64,000 bases of DNA from Rhizobium album (GTDB lineage: Bacteria > Pseudomonadota > Alphaproteobacteria > Rhizobiales > Rhizobiaceae): assembly GCF_003122325.1 (NCBI RefSeq), contig NZ_QFBC01000012.1, positions 1-64,000 of the forward strand. The letters run 5' to 3'. This document shows, piece after piece, positions 25,218-34,555 of the stretch. Under the pieces are notes generated by a model. It saw only the letters and a list, made by a program, of their open reading frames with translations. It was not told the origin of the DNA and did no database searches. A program made the position numbers and the translations under genes. The first letter of the stretch is position 1. The number at the start of each line of letters is the position of its first letter.

Positions 25218-26171
25218 TCAATATCCTCCGACGATCGGCAGTATCTCGCCAGTGATGTAGCTCGAGCACTGCGGTGACGCGAGGAACACATAGGCCGGCG
25301 CAATTTCCTCCGGTTGGGCCGGACGCTTCATCGGCGTGCCGGAGCCGAATTCGGCAACCTTTTCCGGCTCCTTGTCGCTTGGATTGAGCGGCGACCAGAC
25401 AGGGCCGGGCGCGACGCAATTGACGCGGATGCCTTTAGGAATGAGTTGCGAGGCGAGAGACTTTGTGAAGGCGTGGATGCCGCCCTTGGTCATGGAGTCG
25501 AGCAGCGTCTTTTCGCCGTCGAAGCCAGTAACAGAACCGGTGTTGATGATCGCCGAGCCGTTCTTGAGGTGCGGAACGGCCGCGCGCGCCATGTGAAAAT
25601 AGCCGTAGAGATTTGTCTTCAACGTCTCGTCGAAATGATTCTCGGTCAGATCTACGATGTCGTAGGTGTGGACCTGAAACGCGGAATTGTTCACCAGAAC
25701 ATCGAGCTGTCCGAATTCGGAGACAGTCTTCTCGACAGCGTCTCGGCAGAAGGAAGACTCCTTCACATCGCCTTTGATCACAAGGCAGCGGCGCCCTTCC
25801 TTCTCGACAGCGGCGGCGGTCTGCGCAGCGTCTTCATCCTCATCGAGGTGAACGATCGCGATATCGACACCCTCTCGGGCAAACAAAACCGCCACCGATC
25901 GCCCGATACCGCTATCGCCACCGGTGATGGGCGCAATCTTGTCCTTCAGCTTGGCCGACCCGATGTAGAACGGCGCATCATACATGGTCGCCGGCACAAG
26001 TGCTGCCTCGTCGCCGGGTTTGTCCTGATGTTGCTCTGAGAAGGGTGGCTCGGGATATCGACGGGCGCCGGCCTGCATGGCCCGCGGCTCAGGCGACACC
26101 TCCTGCTCATCCGCCTCGGCGACCTGTTCCTGGATTTCGCATTGCTTTGCTGCGGTGAATGCTGCGGTCAT
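25218..26171 (-). CDS. Short-chain dehydrogenase/reductase lacking its catalytic tyrosine
   Basis: 317 aa of the YghA/YdaD-like extended SDR type with a 70-residue N-terminal arm. Cofactor motif TGGDSGIGR (83-91), NNSA (161-164), Ser S213 (TGSVTGFDGEKTLLD) and Lys K229 (SMTKGGIHAF) are present. The family has LLDYSMTKGG, but here it is LLDSMTKGG: exactly one codon, the catalytic Tyr, is missing in frame. The enzyme is probably inactive as a dehydrogenase. The strand before the cofactor loop also has Pro (KIAPITGG) where a hydrophobic residue is usual. The start at 26171 follows GGAGA. It is coupled to the broken GFA gene. Confidence 0.88.
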   Translation of the reverse strand: MTAAFTAAKQCEIQEQVAEADEQEVSPEPRAMQAGARRYPEPPFSEQHQDKPGDEAALVPATMYDAPFYIGSAKLKDKIAPITGGDSGIGRSVAVLFAREGVDIAIVHLDEDEDAAQTAAAVEKEGRRCLVIKGDVKESSFCRDAVEKTVSEFGQLDVLVNNSAFQVHTYDIVDLTENHFDETLKTNLYGYFHMARAAVPHLKNGSAIINTGSVTGFDGEKTLLDSMTKGGIHAFTKSLASQLIPKGIRVNCVAPGPVWSPLNPSDKEPEKVAEFGSGTPMKRPAQPEEIAPAYVFLASPQCSSYITGEILPIVGGY

Positions 26172-26200
26172 TGTCTGTCTCCATCCATTCGTGTGATCCA

Positions 26201-26225
26201 AACGATTACCGAGCGGATTGGTTCG
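26201..26225 (-). promoter_or_regulatory. EcfG-like promoter of the SDR gene
   Basis: Minus strand CGAAC (26225-26221), 16-base spacer, CGTT (26204-26201). One mismatch at the first base of the -35; 29 bases before the ATG. Confidence 0.5.
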
Positions 26226-26339
26226 CGAGGCGGACATGGCCAAACGCGGCAGGGGTGGTCGCGAGGAACTTGTTGGCGTTTGCGCACTTATGCTTGCACG
26301 CGAATGCCATGGTTTCCGGGTGCTTTAGGAGGTTGGACG

Positions 26340-26537
26340 ATGGCGAGGGATCAATACGAGCGCATCCAGCAAAGAGCCTGTCAGATCTGGGAGAATGAAG
26401 GACGCCCCTAGGGCTCGGCTGCCCGTCATTGGGATCATGCTATGGATGAACTTGCCGGCGAAGACGAACACGAAACCCTTCAGGACCTGATCGATGAAGA
26501 TGACCAGGCAGATGACGAGCGTGAAGAAGAGGCTTGA
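26340..26537 (+). pseudogene. DUF2934 protein interrupted by an amber codon
   Basis: A strong ribosome site (TAGGAGG) precedes ATG 26340. The frame reads MARDQYERIQQRACQIWENE, GRP, then TAG at 26409-26411, then GSAARHWDHAMDELAGEDEH and an acidic tail ending at 26537. DUF2934 proteins have an uninterrupted GRPxGxxxxHWxxA motif, so the stop is probably a single-base change. The product would be cut to 23 residues. Confidence 0.75.
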
Positions 26538-26620
26538 ATCGGCCATTCCTTCACAAGGCCTGAGCATCCTTCATCACGACATTTCTCCCTGTTGACCGAT
26601 CATGGTAGATCCTCCGGGAA

Positions 26621-26820
26621 TTAGCTGTCGTTAGGGCGGGCTCTCGTTTTCTTCCTGCAATCGAGAATTTCCGACAAACTTGCTGGCTTCAGTCCTTCCG
26701 CATCGACACCCACATCGAACTGGCGCGGAGCGGGCTTCAATCGGCCATGCGAATGGCCGTGTAGATTGATCGAAGCCGGCATTCCGTCATATTCCCGGAA
26801 CGCCGGAGCCGGTTTCCATC
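26621..26820 (-). pseudogene. Remnant: C-terminus of a calcineurin-like metallophosphoesterase
   Basis: Minus-strand frame with FREYDGMPASINLHGHSHGR, LKPAPRQFDVGVDAEGLKPA and SLSEILDCRKK before a stop at 26621. The GHSHG motif and the QFDVGVDA ending are typical of the small metallophosphoesterases found in these genomes. The metal-binding N-terminus (DxH, GDxxD) is missing, and homology fades near 26820. Confidence 0.65.
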
Positions 26821-27146
26821 GATGAAATCCAATCCGTCCTTGGAGAGCTCGACCGGCGCTATGGCTTCTGATGATCGTTGGTCAAGCCGCCTGTTTCGTT
26901 GCTTGTAACCATGTTAATGGTGTCAGCGCGAGCCCCGGACGCTAGGCAGACCAGATCAGCTGCCACACATCCGCTGAGACTGGTTGTGGGAACGCTATCT
27001 CACTAGCCTTGATGGAGTAACAGCGCTCGACGGCGTATTACGTGCACCCGACGGCAGACGTTCTCGGACCGCCAAGGCACACGAAATAAACGGACGTGCG
27101 CAGTAGTCTCGCGCCTAGGCGTCGGTGATCGAATGGCAACATGAGA
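26821..27146. other. Stretch without a recognisable gene
   Basis: A short plus-strand frame ends SIDEIQSVLGELDRRYGF at 26871 and may be the tail of a lost gene. The rest has no coding signal that I can support. Confidence 0.35.
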
Positions 27147-27968
27147 TCATCCGGCCTTGCGGGATTTCAGCTCCTTCGTAACCGACTTCTTCAACGCGTC
27201 CATAATATTCACGACGTTGCTCTTTTCCTCGTCGTCATCCTTTGCGGATTTCGAACCCTTGGCCTTTGTCGGCTTCTTCGCTTTTTTCTTATCCGCTATC
27301 AGCTTCAGCAAGCTTTTCTGGATCGGGTCGGACACCATCTCCGGCGACCAATCTTTCAGTCGCTTTTTGATGACCGTCTGAAGTGCGGAAACGCCTTTAG
27401 CGTCCGACTTTTTCTCTATTCCTGAGAAATATTCGCTCTCCGGCCGCACTTCATCCCCGAAGCGTAGCGTCCAGACGACGATGCCTTCGCCGCGCGCCTC
27501 CAGCATTACCGCCCGTTCACGGCGACCAAGGACGACGCGAGAGACGCCGACAACATCCTCCGCCTCCATCGCTTGCCGGATAACAGCGAACGCCTCGTCG
27601 CCAATCTTGTCGTTTGCAGTAAGGTAGAAGGGAGAATCGAAATAGACCCATTCGATACTTCCGCGCGGCACGAATGTCTCAATATCGATGGTGTGGACGG
27701 TTTCCAATTCGACGGACTCAAGGTCCTCATCCGTCAGTAGCACGTAATCGGTTTCGCCTCGCTCAAAGCCCTTTGCCTCTTGTTCGTCCTTCACCGGCTT
27801 GCCGGTGACGCTGTCGACGTACTGTGAGACAACGCGGTTGCCGGTATCTTTGTTGAGCGTGTGGAAGCGGACTTTCTCGGATTCGGATGTGGCAGGCGTC
27901 ATCGCGACGGGGCACGTGACGAGCGACAGTTTGAGATAGCCTCTCCAATATGGGCGTCGGGGTGCCAT
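27147..27968 (-). CDS. ku: Ku DNA end-binding protein, 273 aa
   Basis: Bacterial Ku homodimers ring DNA ends and recruit LigD for end joining. The Ku core is present: RRPYWRGYLKLSLVTCPVAM, FHTLNKDTGNRVVSQYVDS, the KGFERGETDYVLLTDEDLE segment, and VLGRRERAVMLEARGEGIVV. The tail is Lys-rich (about residues 220-273), typical for DNA or ligase contacts. It is the second gene of a pair, its ATG 3 bases after the stop of the other ku gene. Two adjacent ku genes are known from rhizobial plasmids. Confidence 0.95.
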   Translation of the reverse strand: MAPRRPYWRGYLKLSLVTCPVAMTPATSESEKVRFHTLNKDTGNRVVSQYVDSVTGKPVKDEQEAKGFERGETDYVLLTDEDLESVELETVHTIDIETFVPRGSIEWVYFDSPFYLTANDKIGDEAFAVIRQAMEAEDVVGVSRVVLGRRERAVMLEARGEGIVVWTLRFGDEVRPESEYFSGIEKKSDAKGVSALQTVIKKRLKDWSPEMVSDPIQKSLLKLIADKKKAKKPTKAKGSKSAKDDDEEKSNVVNIMDALKKSVTKELKSRKAG

Positions 27969-27971
27969 CGA

Positions 27972-28859
27972 TCAGCTCGCTTTCTTCTGCGCCGGTTTCG
28001 CCCGACTTTTGGTAGACTTGGAAGCAGTCCCTTTCTTTCCCGCATTGGCGTTGGCAGCTTTCGGCTTTTTCTCCGACGACTTTTTCAACCCTGCGCTCTC
28101 GCGCAGTGCCTTGAGCAGGTCGTTGGGCTTGGAGACCTTAATGGGCTTCGGTTTGGGAAGGCTTTTGCCTTCCGCCTTCGCCTTCACCAGCGCCGCAAGG
28201 GCATCCTCATACCGGTCGTCGAATTTCGTCGGGTCGAACTCGCCCTTCTTCGTGCCGATGATGTGCTTGGCCAGATCGAGCATTTCATCCTCGACCTTGA
28301 TTTTCGCAACATCGCTGAATGCCTCCTTCGACGACCGGACTTCGTAGTCAAAGTTGAGGGTGGTCGCGATGATGCCCTTCCCGTGCGCTCTGATCAGCAC
28401 AGTTCTCATCCGGCGGAAGAGCACGGTGCGAGCAACCGCTGTGGCGCTCGTCTTGCTCAGGGCATCGCGCATGCTAGTGAAGGCGTCAAGGTCCGCATCT
28501 TCCACCGGCGCAACGTAATACGGTTTGTCGAAATAGACATCGTCGATCTCGCCGCAGGGGATGAAGGCTTCGGCTTCGAGCATTTTATCTGAGTCAGGCA
28601 CAACCGCTGCGAGTTCTTCCGGATCGATCATGATGTAGTCGCCGTTGCCCGTCTCAAAACCCTTCACCTGTTGGTCGCGCTCCACGACCTCCTCGGTTTC
28701 ACTGTCGATGAACTCGCGTTTCAGGCGGTTGCCGGTACTTTCGTTGATCATATGGAAGCTGATCCGCTCGGACGTCGAGGTTGCCGTGTAAAGGCCAACG
28801 GCACAACTGAGTTCACCGATCTTCAGGTGACCTTTCCACTGAGCCCGATGTGCTGTCAT
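27972..28859 (-). CDS. ku: Ku DNA end-binding protein, 295 aa
   Basis: Second Ku paralogue, first in the operon. The core includes AQWKGHLKIGELSCAVGLYT, FHMINESTGNRLKREFIDSE, KGFETGNGDYIMIDPEELAA and AHGKGIIATTLNFDYEV. It has a long Lys/Ala-rich C-terminal extension (residues about 230-295) resembling a histone tail. The start at 28859 is chosen over 28901 because GGGAGGGA lies just before it. The two Ku proteins may form a heterodimer, as proposed for other rhizobia. A candidate stress promoter lies 29 bases upstream. Confidence 0.95.
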   Translation of the reverse strand: MTAHRAQWKGHLKIGELSCAVGLYTATSTSERISFHMINESTGNRLKREFIDSETEEVVERDQQVKGFETGNGDYIMIDPEELAAVVPDSDKMLEAEAFIPCGEIDDVYFDKPYYVAPVEDADLDAFTSMRDALSKTSATAVARTVLFRRMRTVLIRAHGKGIIATTLNFDYEVRSSKEAFSDVAKIKVEDEMLDLAKHIIGTKKGEFDPTKFDDRYEDALAALVKAKAEGKSLPKPKPIKVSKPNDLLKALRESAGLKKSSEKKPKAANANAGKKGTASKSTKSRAKPAQKKAS

Positions 28860-28887
28860 TTCGTCCCTCCCTAGTTCACACGCAGGA

Positions 28888-28913
28888 AACTGACACGCCA
28901 CCTACTTAGTTCC
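28888..28913 (-). promoter_or_regulatory. Candidate EcfG-type promoter of the ku operon
   Basis: Minus strand GGAAC (28913-28909), 17-base spacer, AGTT (28891-28888). The plus strand shows a near-symmetric but poorer match (GGAAAC to AGTT) towards the 28984 gene, an arrangement like that at 22668-22695. Confidence 0.5.
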
Positions 28914-28983
28914 GGTGCTGACGAAACCACTAGGACGCTTGCGGCGTTTGTGCATGTGAAGGAAGAACAAAGGAGGGGTTCAA

Positions 28984-29293
28984 ATGGCAGATGATAGCAC
29001 CACTACAATTCGGGCTACATTCGAAACGAGGGCAGCGGCTGACCTTGCGGTCGAGCACCTCGTTCAGCACCACGGAGTTTCCAGGCCCGACATCTTCATC
29101 CAGTTTGCGAGCGATCGCAATACCGCCGGCTCCAGGCCGTCCGGGGCGACGCCTCGCACGAAGACGGCGCTCGCCGTGATGGAGCACTTGAAGGTGAGAT
29201 CGAGGTATCCGCAGATAAATAGCTACCAGCCAGATCGCCGCCGTCCAGCGCAGCCTGGGAGACGCTAGGGCAATCCGGTTGTCAGGACGCTGA
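28984..29293 (+). pseudogene. Frameshifted second copy of the 102-aa gene
   Basis: Starts like the intact copy (TTIRATFETRAAADLAVEHL, VSRPDIFIQF). After SRPSG the sequence continues in another frame as GDASHEDGARRDGALEGEIE, VSADK, stop, and later in a third position as SQIAAVQRSLGDARAIRLSG before the matching stop at 29291-29293. At least two indels have broken it. Confidence 0.75.
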
Positions 29294-29880
29294 TCAGGTA
29301 CCGAGCTGGCACGAAGCCGGCCCGCTTTCTTGTAGAAGGATCACCGAACTAATGGCCGACAATCTCTCCAAATATCGTGCCAAGCGCGATTTCAAAAAGA
29401 CGGCTGAACCCAGCGGCGAAACGAAGGTCAAGGCTTCCAATCGCCGGCGGTTCGTGATCGAGAAGCATGACGCAACGCGGCTGCATTACGATCTCCTCCT
29501 GGAGCTCGACGGGGTGTTCAAGTCCTGGGCGGTGACCAAGGGCCGTCTCTCGATCCCGGCGACAAGCGTCTCGCGGTCGAAGTCGAGGACCATCCACTCG
29601 ATTACGGCGATTTCGAAGGTACCGTACCCAAGGGCGAATATGGCGGCGGCACGGTGATGCTGTGGGATCGCGGCTACTGGGAGCCGGAAGGAAAAAAGAC
29701 GCCGGAAGAAGCGCTCACAAAGGGCGATTTCAAGTTCACGCTGGAAGGCGAACGGCTGCATGGCAGCTTTGTGCTTGTCCGCATGCGCCATGACCGCGAT
29801 GGTGGCAAGCGAACCAACTGGCTGCTGATCAAGCACCATGACGACTTCTCGGTCGAGGAAAATGGCGCGGCGGTAGTCAG
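28984..29880. repeat. Direct duplication, copy 2
   Basis: Matches the module at 23654-24560. Similarity ends at about 29880, inside the ligD fragment, just after the codons for EENGAA. Confidence 0.8.
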
Positions 29881-29992
29881 GCACAGGATTGAAGATGGAG
29901 TGGCGAGCGGCGACGTAATCAGGGCGCTCGGCAGTAAAACCTTAGTGGATCATGAAGGAGATGACCTATGCCGGACGAACAAGCGATCGTAG
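29352..29992 (+). pseudogene. ligD: LigD phosphoesterase domain, second copy, frameshifted and truncated
   Basis: Start ATG 29352. The first frame reads HDATRLHYDLLLELDGVFKS and WAVTKG, then loses frame where one C is missing from the codons for GPSLDP (near 29541). Downstream, GDFEGTVPKGEYGGGTVMLW to KHHDDFSVEENGAA is in the next frame. Homology to LigD ends near 29880 and the frame runs on to 29992 in unrelated sequence. No polymerase or ligase domain follows. Confidence 0.8.
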
Positions 29993-30159
29993 AAATTGTC
30001 GCCACAGAAGGCGAAGGCAAGGTGCCGATGGGTATTGTCAGCGTGAAGCAGGCCCTCGACATGCCGGTCGCCGACGGTATCGAGTATTCCCATCCGGATC
30101 ATGAAGCCGGTGCAACGGACGACTTTGTCACTCAGGAAGAGCTGGCGAAACTGCCATGA
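29968..30159 (+). CDS. Hypothetical protein, 63 aa
   Basis: AAGGAGATGACCT precedes ATG 29968, a good ribosome site. The product is small, acidic and soluble (KVPMGIVSVKQALDMPVADG, DDFVTQEELAKLP). Its stop overlaps the next start (ATGA), so it is coupled to the SHOCT-domain gene. No family recognised. Confidence 0.55.
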   Translation: MPDEQAIVEIVATEGEGKVPMGIVSVKQALDMPVADGIEYSHPDHEAGATDDFVTQEELAKLP

Positions 30160-30977
30160 CCGACACGGAAGATAAAAACATCCGGGAGCAGCTTCGCGAC
30201 ATCGTCGAGCGGCATCATGTGAGTTACTTGGCGGCCGAGCACTTGCTGTCGGCACTTGTTGCCGGAGGCGGCACCCAGGCGCCGTTCAATCACCCCGAAC
30301 TTGGTGGCCTGGGACAGTGGTCCTCAGGTGGGATGCTGATGATCGGTGACATGTTCAATCATGGGCTGAAGGCAAAGGTCGCCGACTTGTGCACCGATCT
30401 CGCAAGCCTCGCCAGCCGATCCGGCAGAGCCCGACCATCGACCGGTCAGCACCAATCGCAGTCAGAGGGCAGTGGCCCCCACCATTTCGGTGTCCAGCCG
30501 ACGATGGCGCGAGACTGGTGGCCGGACGGCCTCGGCTCTCCCTCAGCAACCGGGTCGCAAAACGACATGCGATATGCTTTCTTCCCGTCCAGCCGACGCT
30601 GGGCGCTTTCCATCGGTGGGAAGATCACCGTCTCCGACACGAAAGATTATCTCATCTCGGGCTTTTCACAGCAGCAGTCCGCGGATCAGAGCGTGACGTT
30701 CAATTCGCAGCATGGACGCATCGACCTCTCGAGACTGGAGAAAGTCGCGCCCTCCGGTGAGGAACGTCATCGAGACCACTCAACAGCTTCGGTCGATGGC
30801 GAGCGACGCTCCGACATCGGCATCTCTGACAAGCCGGCGGAAAAAGACACCAGCTCCCACACCCGCGAGAACGAGGTCTTCGACAAGATCGAACGACTGG
30901 CCACGCTCCATGCCAAAGGCATACTCACCGATCAGGAGTTCGAGACGAAGAAGGGCGAACTTCTCGCCCGGCTCTAG
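30156..30977 (+). CDS. SHOCT-domain protein, 273 aa
   Basis: The C-terminal 30 residues (DKIERLATLHAKGILTDQEF, ETKKGELLARL) form a SHOCT motif, a short helical oligomerisation element often found at the end of stress or membrane-associated proteins. The central region has FPSSRRWALSIGGKITVSDT, a possible PH-like beta segment. The rest is polar and low in complexity, with Ser, Gly and His. There is no signal peptide or membrane span. It is translationally coupled to the preceding 63-aa gene. Confidence 0.75.
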   Translation: MTDTEDKNIREQLRDIVERHHVSYLAAEHLLSALVAGGGTQAPFNHPELGGLGQWSSGGMLMIGDMFNHGLKAKVADLCTDLASLASRSGRARPSTGQHQSQSEGSGPHHFGVQPTMARDWWPDGLGSPSATGSQNDMRYAFFPSSRRWALSIGGKITVSDTKDYLISGFSQQQSADQSVTFNSQHGRIDLSRLEKVAPSGEERHRDHSTASVDGERRSDIGISDKPAEKDTSSHTRENEVFDKIERLATLHAKGILTDQEFETKKGELLARL

Positions 30978-31029
30978 CCGCAAATGGCGCGATAACAGAT
31001 GTCCAACGGGCACTTAAGGGGAAGATGAA

Positions 31030-31893
31030 ATGGTGCGCTACAGACTGGGCTGCGAACTCTCCTACGAAGTAAAGAGCCCAACAACCTTCATCTTCAATCT
31101 TGAGGTTGCGAGGCTTGAACGTCACCTCGATCTCGAGGAGAGGCTCGTCGTATCTCCCGATCTGCCGAAGCGAACCTACAGTGTTCCTGACGTCCATAAC
31201 CGCTACTTCGCGGTGAACGCCGAAGCCGGGCCGCTTGAGATCCGATACGAGGCTGAGGTAACGCTCAAGGTCTTCCGCACCGACCCGGCGGCGATATCGG
31301 AGACGCCGCTCACGGACCTGCCGCTCGACATCATGCCCTTCCTGCTGCCGTCGCGTTACGTATCGTCCGACCGCCTCGCGGCGTTCGCCAATCGAGAGTT
31401 CGGCGATTTGCCGAAAGGTCATCGTCGCGTCACCTCTATCTGCAATTGGATCTACGACAACATCGACTATCAGCGCGGATTCTCCGACGAGCAGACGACG
31501 GCTGACGAAAGTCTCCTGAAGCGGGCGGGTGTCTGCCGCGACTTTGCTCACATCGGCATCGCTTTCTGCCGTGCCCTCGATATCCCGGCACGGTTTGTCA
31601 GCTGTTATGCCTACGGGCTGCAGCCATCTGATTTCCATGCGGTCTTCGAAGCCTATCTGGATGGCCGGTGGTGGCTGTTCGATGCAACCCGGCAGGCCAA
31701 CCTCGACGGACTTGTCAGGATCGGCGTCGGCCGCGATGCGGCTGAGATCGCTTTCGCTTCGCCGTTTGGAGAAATGGAGGCCGGTCCCGTCAAGATTACC
31801 ATCGAACATGCTGACGGATCACCAGAAGCGCCTGGCCGAACGACCGACGCTATTTCGACGGAAGAGCCTGCGCCGAATGCCGGCGCGGCGTGA
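31030..31893 (+). CDS. Transglutaminase-like cysteine protease-fold protein
   Basis: 287 aa with an N-terminal beta domain (residues 1-85) of the bacterial transglutaminase-like N-terminal type and a transglutaminase core. The catalytic triad is C169 (GVCRDFAH), H203 (DFHAVFEAYL) and D218 (WWLFDAT). Such proteins may act as proteases or amidases; substrates are not known. There is no signal peptide, so it is probably cytoplasmic. It faces a second, frameshifted transglutaminase-like gene at 31940-32766. Confidence 0.88.
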   Translation: MVRYRLGCELSYEVKSPTTFIFNLEVARLERHLDLEERLVVSPDLPKRTYSVPDVHNRYFAVNAEAGPLEIRYEAEVTLKVFRTDPAAISETPLTDLPLDIMPFLLPSRYVSSDRLAAFANREFGDLPKGHRRVTSICNWIYDNIDYQRGFSDEQTTADESLLKRAGVCRDFAHIGIAFCRALDIPARFVSCYAYGLQPSDFHAVFEAYLDGRWWLFDATRQANLDGLVRIGVGRDAAEIAFASPFGEMEAGPVKITIEHADGSPEAPGRTTDAISTEEPAPNAGAA

Positions 31894-31939
31894 CGGCGTG
31901 TAAGCCTCAACGCTTTGAGCATCGAGGTGTGAGCAGTTC

Positions 31940-32766
31940 CTACATCGGATCGGCAGCCGGCATTTCTTCGGCTACCACCTCGAAGCGCGTCAGCTTTGCC
32001 GGGCCGAATGCGGTTGTGAGGGCCACGTCGGTAGCGTCCCGCCCTGTTGCCATCAGGATGCGGCCGATGCGTGGCTCATTGTGCCGGGCATCGACGGTAT
32101 GCCAGTGCCCTCCGAGATAAACTTCGAACCAGGCACTGAAGCCCATCGGGTTCGGATCCTTCGGAACACCGATGTCGCCGAGATAGCCGGTGCAATAGCG
32201 GGCCGGAATGTTCATGCAGCGGCAGAGCGTGATGGCGAGATGTGCGAAATCACGGCAGACGCCGACGCGATCATTGTAACCACCGAACGCAGTTCTGGAG
32301 GGATCCGCTTTCTTATAGTCGAAGGTGATATGGTTGTGGGTGAAATCAAGGATCGCCTTCACCCTCGGCCATCCGAGAGGCGTGGCGGAAAACTGCTTCC
32401 AGGCGCAATCGGCCAGATGATCGGTATCGCAGTAGCGGCTGCCGAGCAGATAGACCAGCACCTCGTCGGGTAGATCCTTGATGTCGTGTTGCATGGCGTC
32501 CCCGGGGACCGGATCGGGCAGGCCGCCGTCAAAGATCTCGAATTCGGTCGAAATCGTCGTCATACCCGCCGGCGCGACGATGCGGCTGCAGGCATTGCCG
32601 AAGCCGTCGATGTAACCCATCCTTCGATCGGCCGATCGAAGCAGATGACCTGCTCCGTCAAAAGATCCGCGCGGCGAGACGGGTGAATGTTGAGGACCAT
32701 CAGCATCGGGGTAGGCTTTTGGCACTCATATCCAAGGTGGAAACCCGCGCGTATTTTCATTGGCAA
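31940..32766 (-). pseudogene. Second transglutaminase-like protein, frameshifted near its start
   Basis: The N-terminal part (KIRAGFHLGYECQKPTPMLM, HPSRRADLLTEQVICFDRPI) begins at about 32760-32766. At about 32625 the reading must change frame to continue with YIDGFGNACSRIVAPAGMTT and on through GVCRDFAH (Cys), FSAWFEVYLGGHWHTVDARH (His replaced by Trp-Phe context, Asp in VDAR) to 31940. One indel would restore about 270 residues. In the second frame the canonical catalytic His position reads FSAWFEV, so activity is doubtful even if repaired. Confidence 0.75.
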
Positions 32767-32775
32767 CCCTTTGAG

Positions 32776-33891
32776 AGTGCCGCTGCTGCAAAAACTCGAT
32801 CAGGTCGTGACCGATCTCGGCTTTACGGCTTACACCGGCCAGGGCTTCATGCTGAATATGACCTTGTTCACCTTGTCCCTGATGATTGGTACCGCAGGCC
32901 CGCCGCATGTCATCATTCGCTTCTTCACTGTTCCAAAAGTGGCTGATGCACGATGGTCGGCAGGCTGGGCTTTGATATTCATCGCTCTCCCATACCTTAC
33001 AGCACCTGCTGTCGGCGCCATGGCTCGCCTTAATATCATTGACACGATTTTTCCGCAGGGTCCCCATTCACAGGCCGTTCTTTACGAGGAGAGGCCGGAC
33101 TGGATGCGCAATTGGGAAGTCACTGGATTGCTGAAGTTACAGGACAAGAATGGAGATGGGCGGATCCAATATTACAACGACAAGTCCCAGGCGTTTTCTG
33201 CAGAGGCGTCGCAAAACGCGGCTGGACCGGTGACGAGCTCGAAATCAATAATGATATTCTGGTGCTTGCCAACCCGGAGATCGCCAAACTTCCGGGTTGG
33301 GTCATCGCTCTGATCGCGGCCGGCGGGCTTGCAGCGGCATTGTCAAAGGCTGCAGGTCTCCTCTTGGCGATCTCGTCTGCTATCAGCCACGATCTCATCA
33401 AGGATTGGCTCAAACCGGCCAATTCCGAGAAGTCCGAGCTTTTGGCGGCGCGCATTTCAATGGCGGGCGCAATTCTTGTCGCAACGCTGCTCGGTCTCAA
33501 CCCGCCGGGGTTCGCAGCTCAAACCGTGGCTCTCGCGTTCGGCTTGGCGGCCGCGACGATATTCCCAGCTCTGATGATGGGGATCTTTTCGAAGCGGATC
33601 AACTCGATTGGCGCGACACTTGGAATGCTTGTCGGTCTGGTGGTCACTTCCATCTACCTGTTCACCTACCTCGGTTGGTTCTTCATCCCTGGTACGAATA
33701 TGCTGGAAAATGTCGCATCGAATTATCTTTTCAGCATTCCGCCAACCGCTTTCGGCCCGATCGGCGCATTGCTCAACTTCGGTACAGCATATGCCGTCTC
33801 CGCGATGACCGCGTCGCCGCCTCAGCATGTCCAGGATCTGGTCGAATCGATCAGGGTCCCCCGCGGGGCGGGAGCTGCAACCGGACATTGA
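32776..33891 (+). pseudogene. Sodium:solute symporter remnant, 5'-truncated and frameshifted
   Basis: C-terminal two-thirds of a VC_2705/ActP-like sodium-solute symporter: MIGTAGPPHVIIRFFTVPKV, SAGWALIFIALPYLTAPAVG, then LPGWVIALIAAGGLAAALSK and further membrane helices to 33891. The first half of the gene is missing; the homology starts next to the transglutaminase start at 32766. At about 33212 a run of four A (five expected) shifts the frame between SAEASQ and KRGWTGDELEINND. It cannot make a working carrier. Confidence 0.8.
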
Positions 33892-33988
33892 TCACGGCGG
33901 GTGCGGGCGGAAATCTTTGCCCGCACCTCGTCCTGAAGACCAGTATCCCCGAACCACCCGAGTCGATTAAAGAGAAGCGCGTGGAAAT

Positions 33989-34324
33989 ATGGCCTTTGAG
34001 TTGATTGCCGCGATCGTGGCAAGCTTGGCCGCAGCCGGCATGATGATGGCGCTGCGAAAAATAGCCGGCAAACGTCTGCCGAGATGGATTGTGCCTGTCA
34101 CAGCAGGCCTGGCATTATTTGGCTACGCTTCGGATGTTACCCTCGCATCGCGTTGGACGCCGAATGCGCGATTAGTGAGTGCCTTCGACTGTATTAGTGG
34201 GCGCCGTGCGGAGGTAGCGCGCGGAAAGGCATCTGTGACCGAAGCGGGAGAACTTCTCGATCTTGATTGGACTTCGCTCCCGCATGACGACGTTGCGATT
34301 CGTGCTCTATGTCGCACTCCATGA
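33989..34324 (+). CDS. Hypothetical membrane protein, 111 aa
   Basis: Two hydrophobic helices open the protein (FELIAAIVASLAAAGMMMAL and WIVPVTAGLALFGYA), separated by the basic loop RKIAGKRLP. The remaining 60 residues are polar and less convincing, so the frame may be shifted after about residue 48. No ribosome site of note. Family not recognised. Confidence 0.45.
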   Translation: MAFELIAAIVASLAAAGMMMALRKIAGKRLPRWIVPVTAGLALFGYASDVTLASRWTPNARLVSAFDCISGRRAEVARGKASVTEAGELLDLDWTSLPHDDVAIRALCRTP

Positions 34325-34555
34325 CTTTCTCGTCAGGGATCACGAAACAGGCGCGGCGTAGAAAGCCGAGATAACGTCATAATAACGTATCAAAACGAGT
34401 GATATATCAACCAATTCGTCAACGCTCTAACGCGCGGACGGAGGGAGATACATTTTCAGGCTTGAGAGATCCGGACCACTCTCGACAGCGTTGCATTCTG
34501 TCCCGGTCTGGAACACCTCGGTTTCAGGCCTTGCATACTCGCCCATGTTCTAAAA

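Noticed and set aside
26785-26871. Plus-strand frame ending SIDEIQSVLGELDRRYGF as a gene
   Set aside because: No start codon, preceded by a stop, and it overlaps the metallophosphoesterase remnant on the other strand for most of its length.
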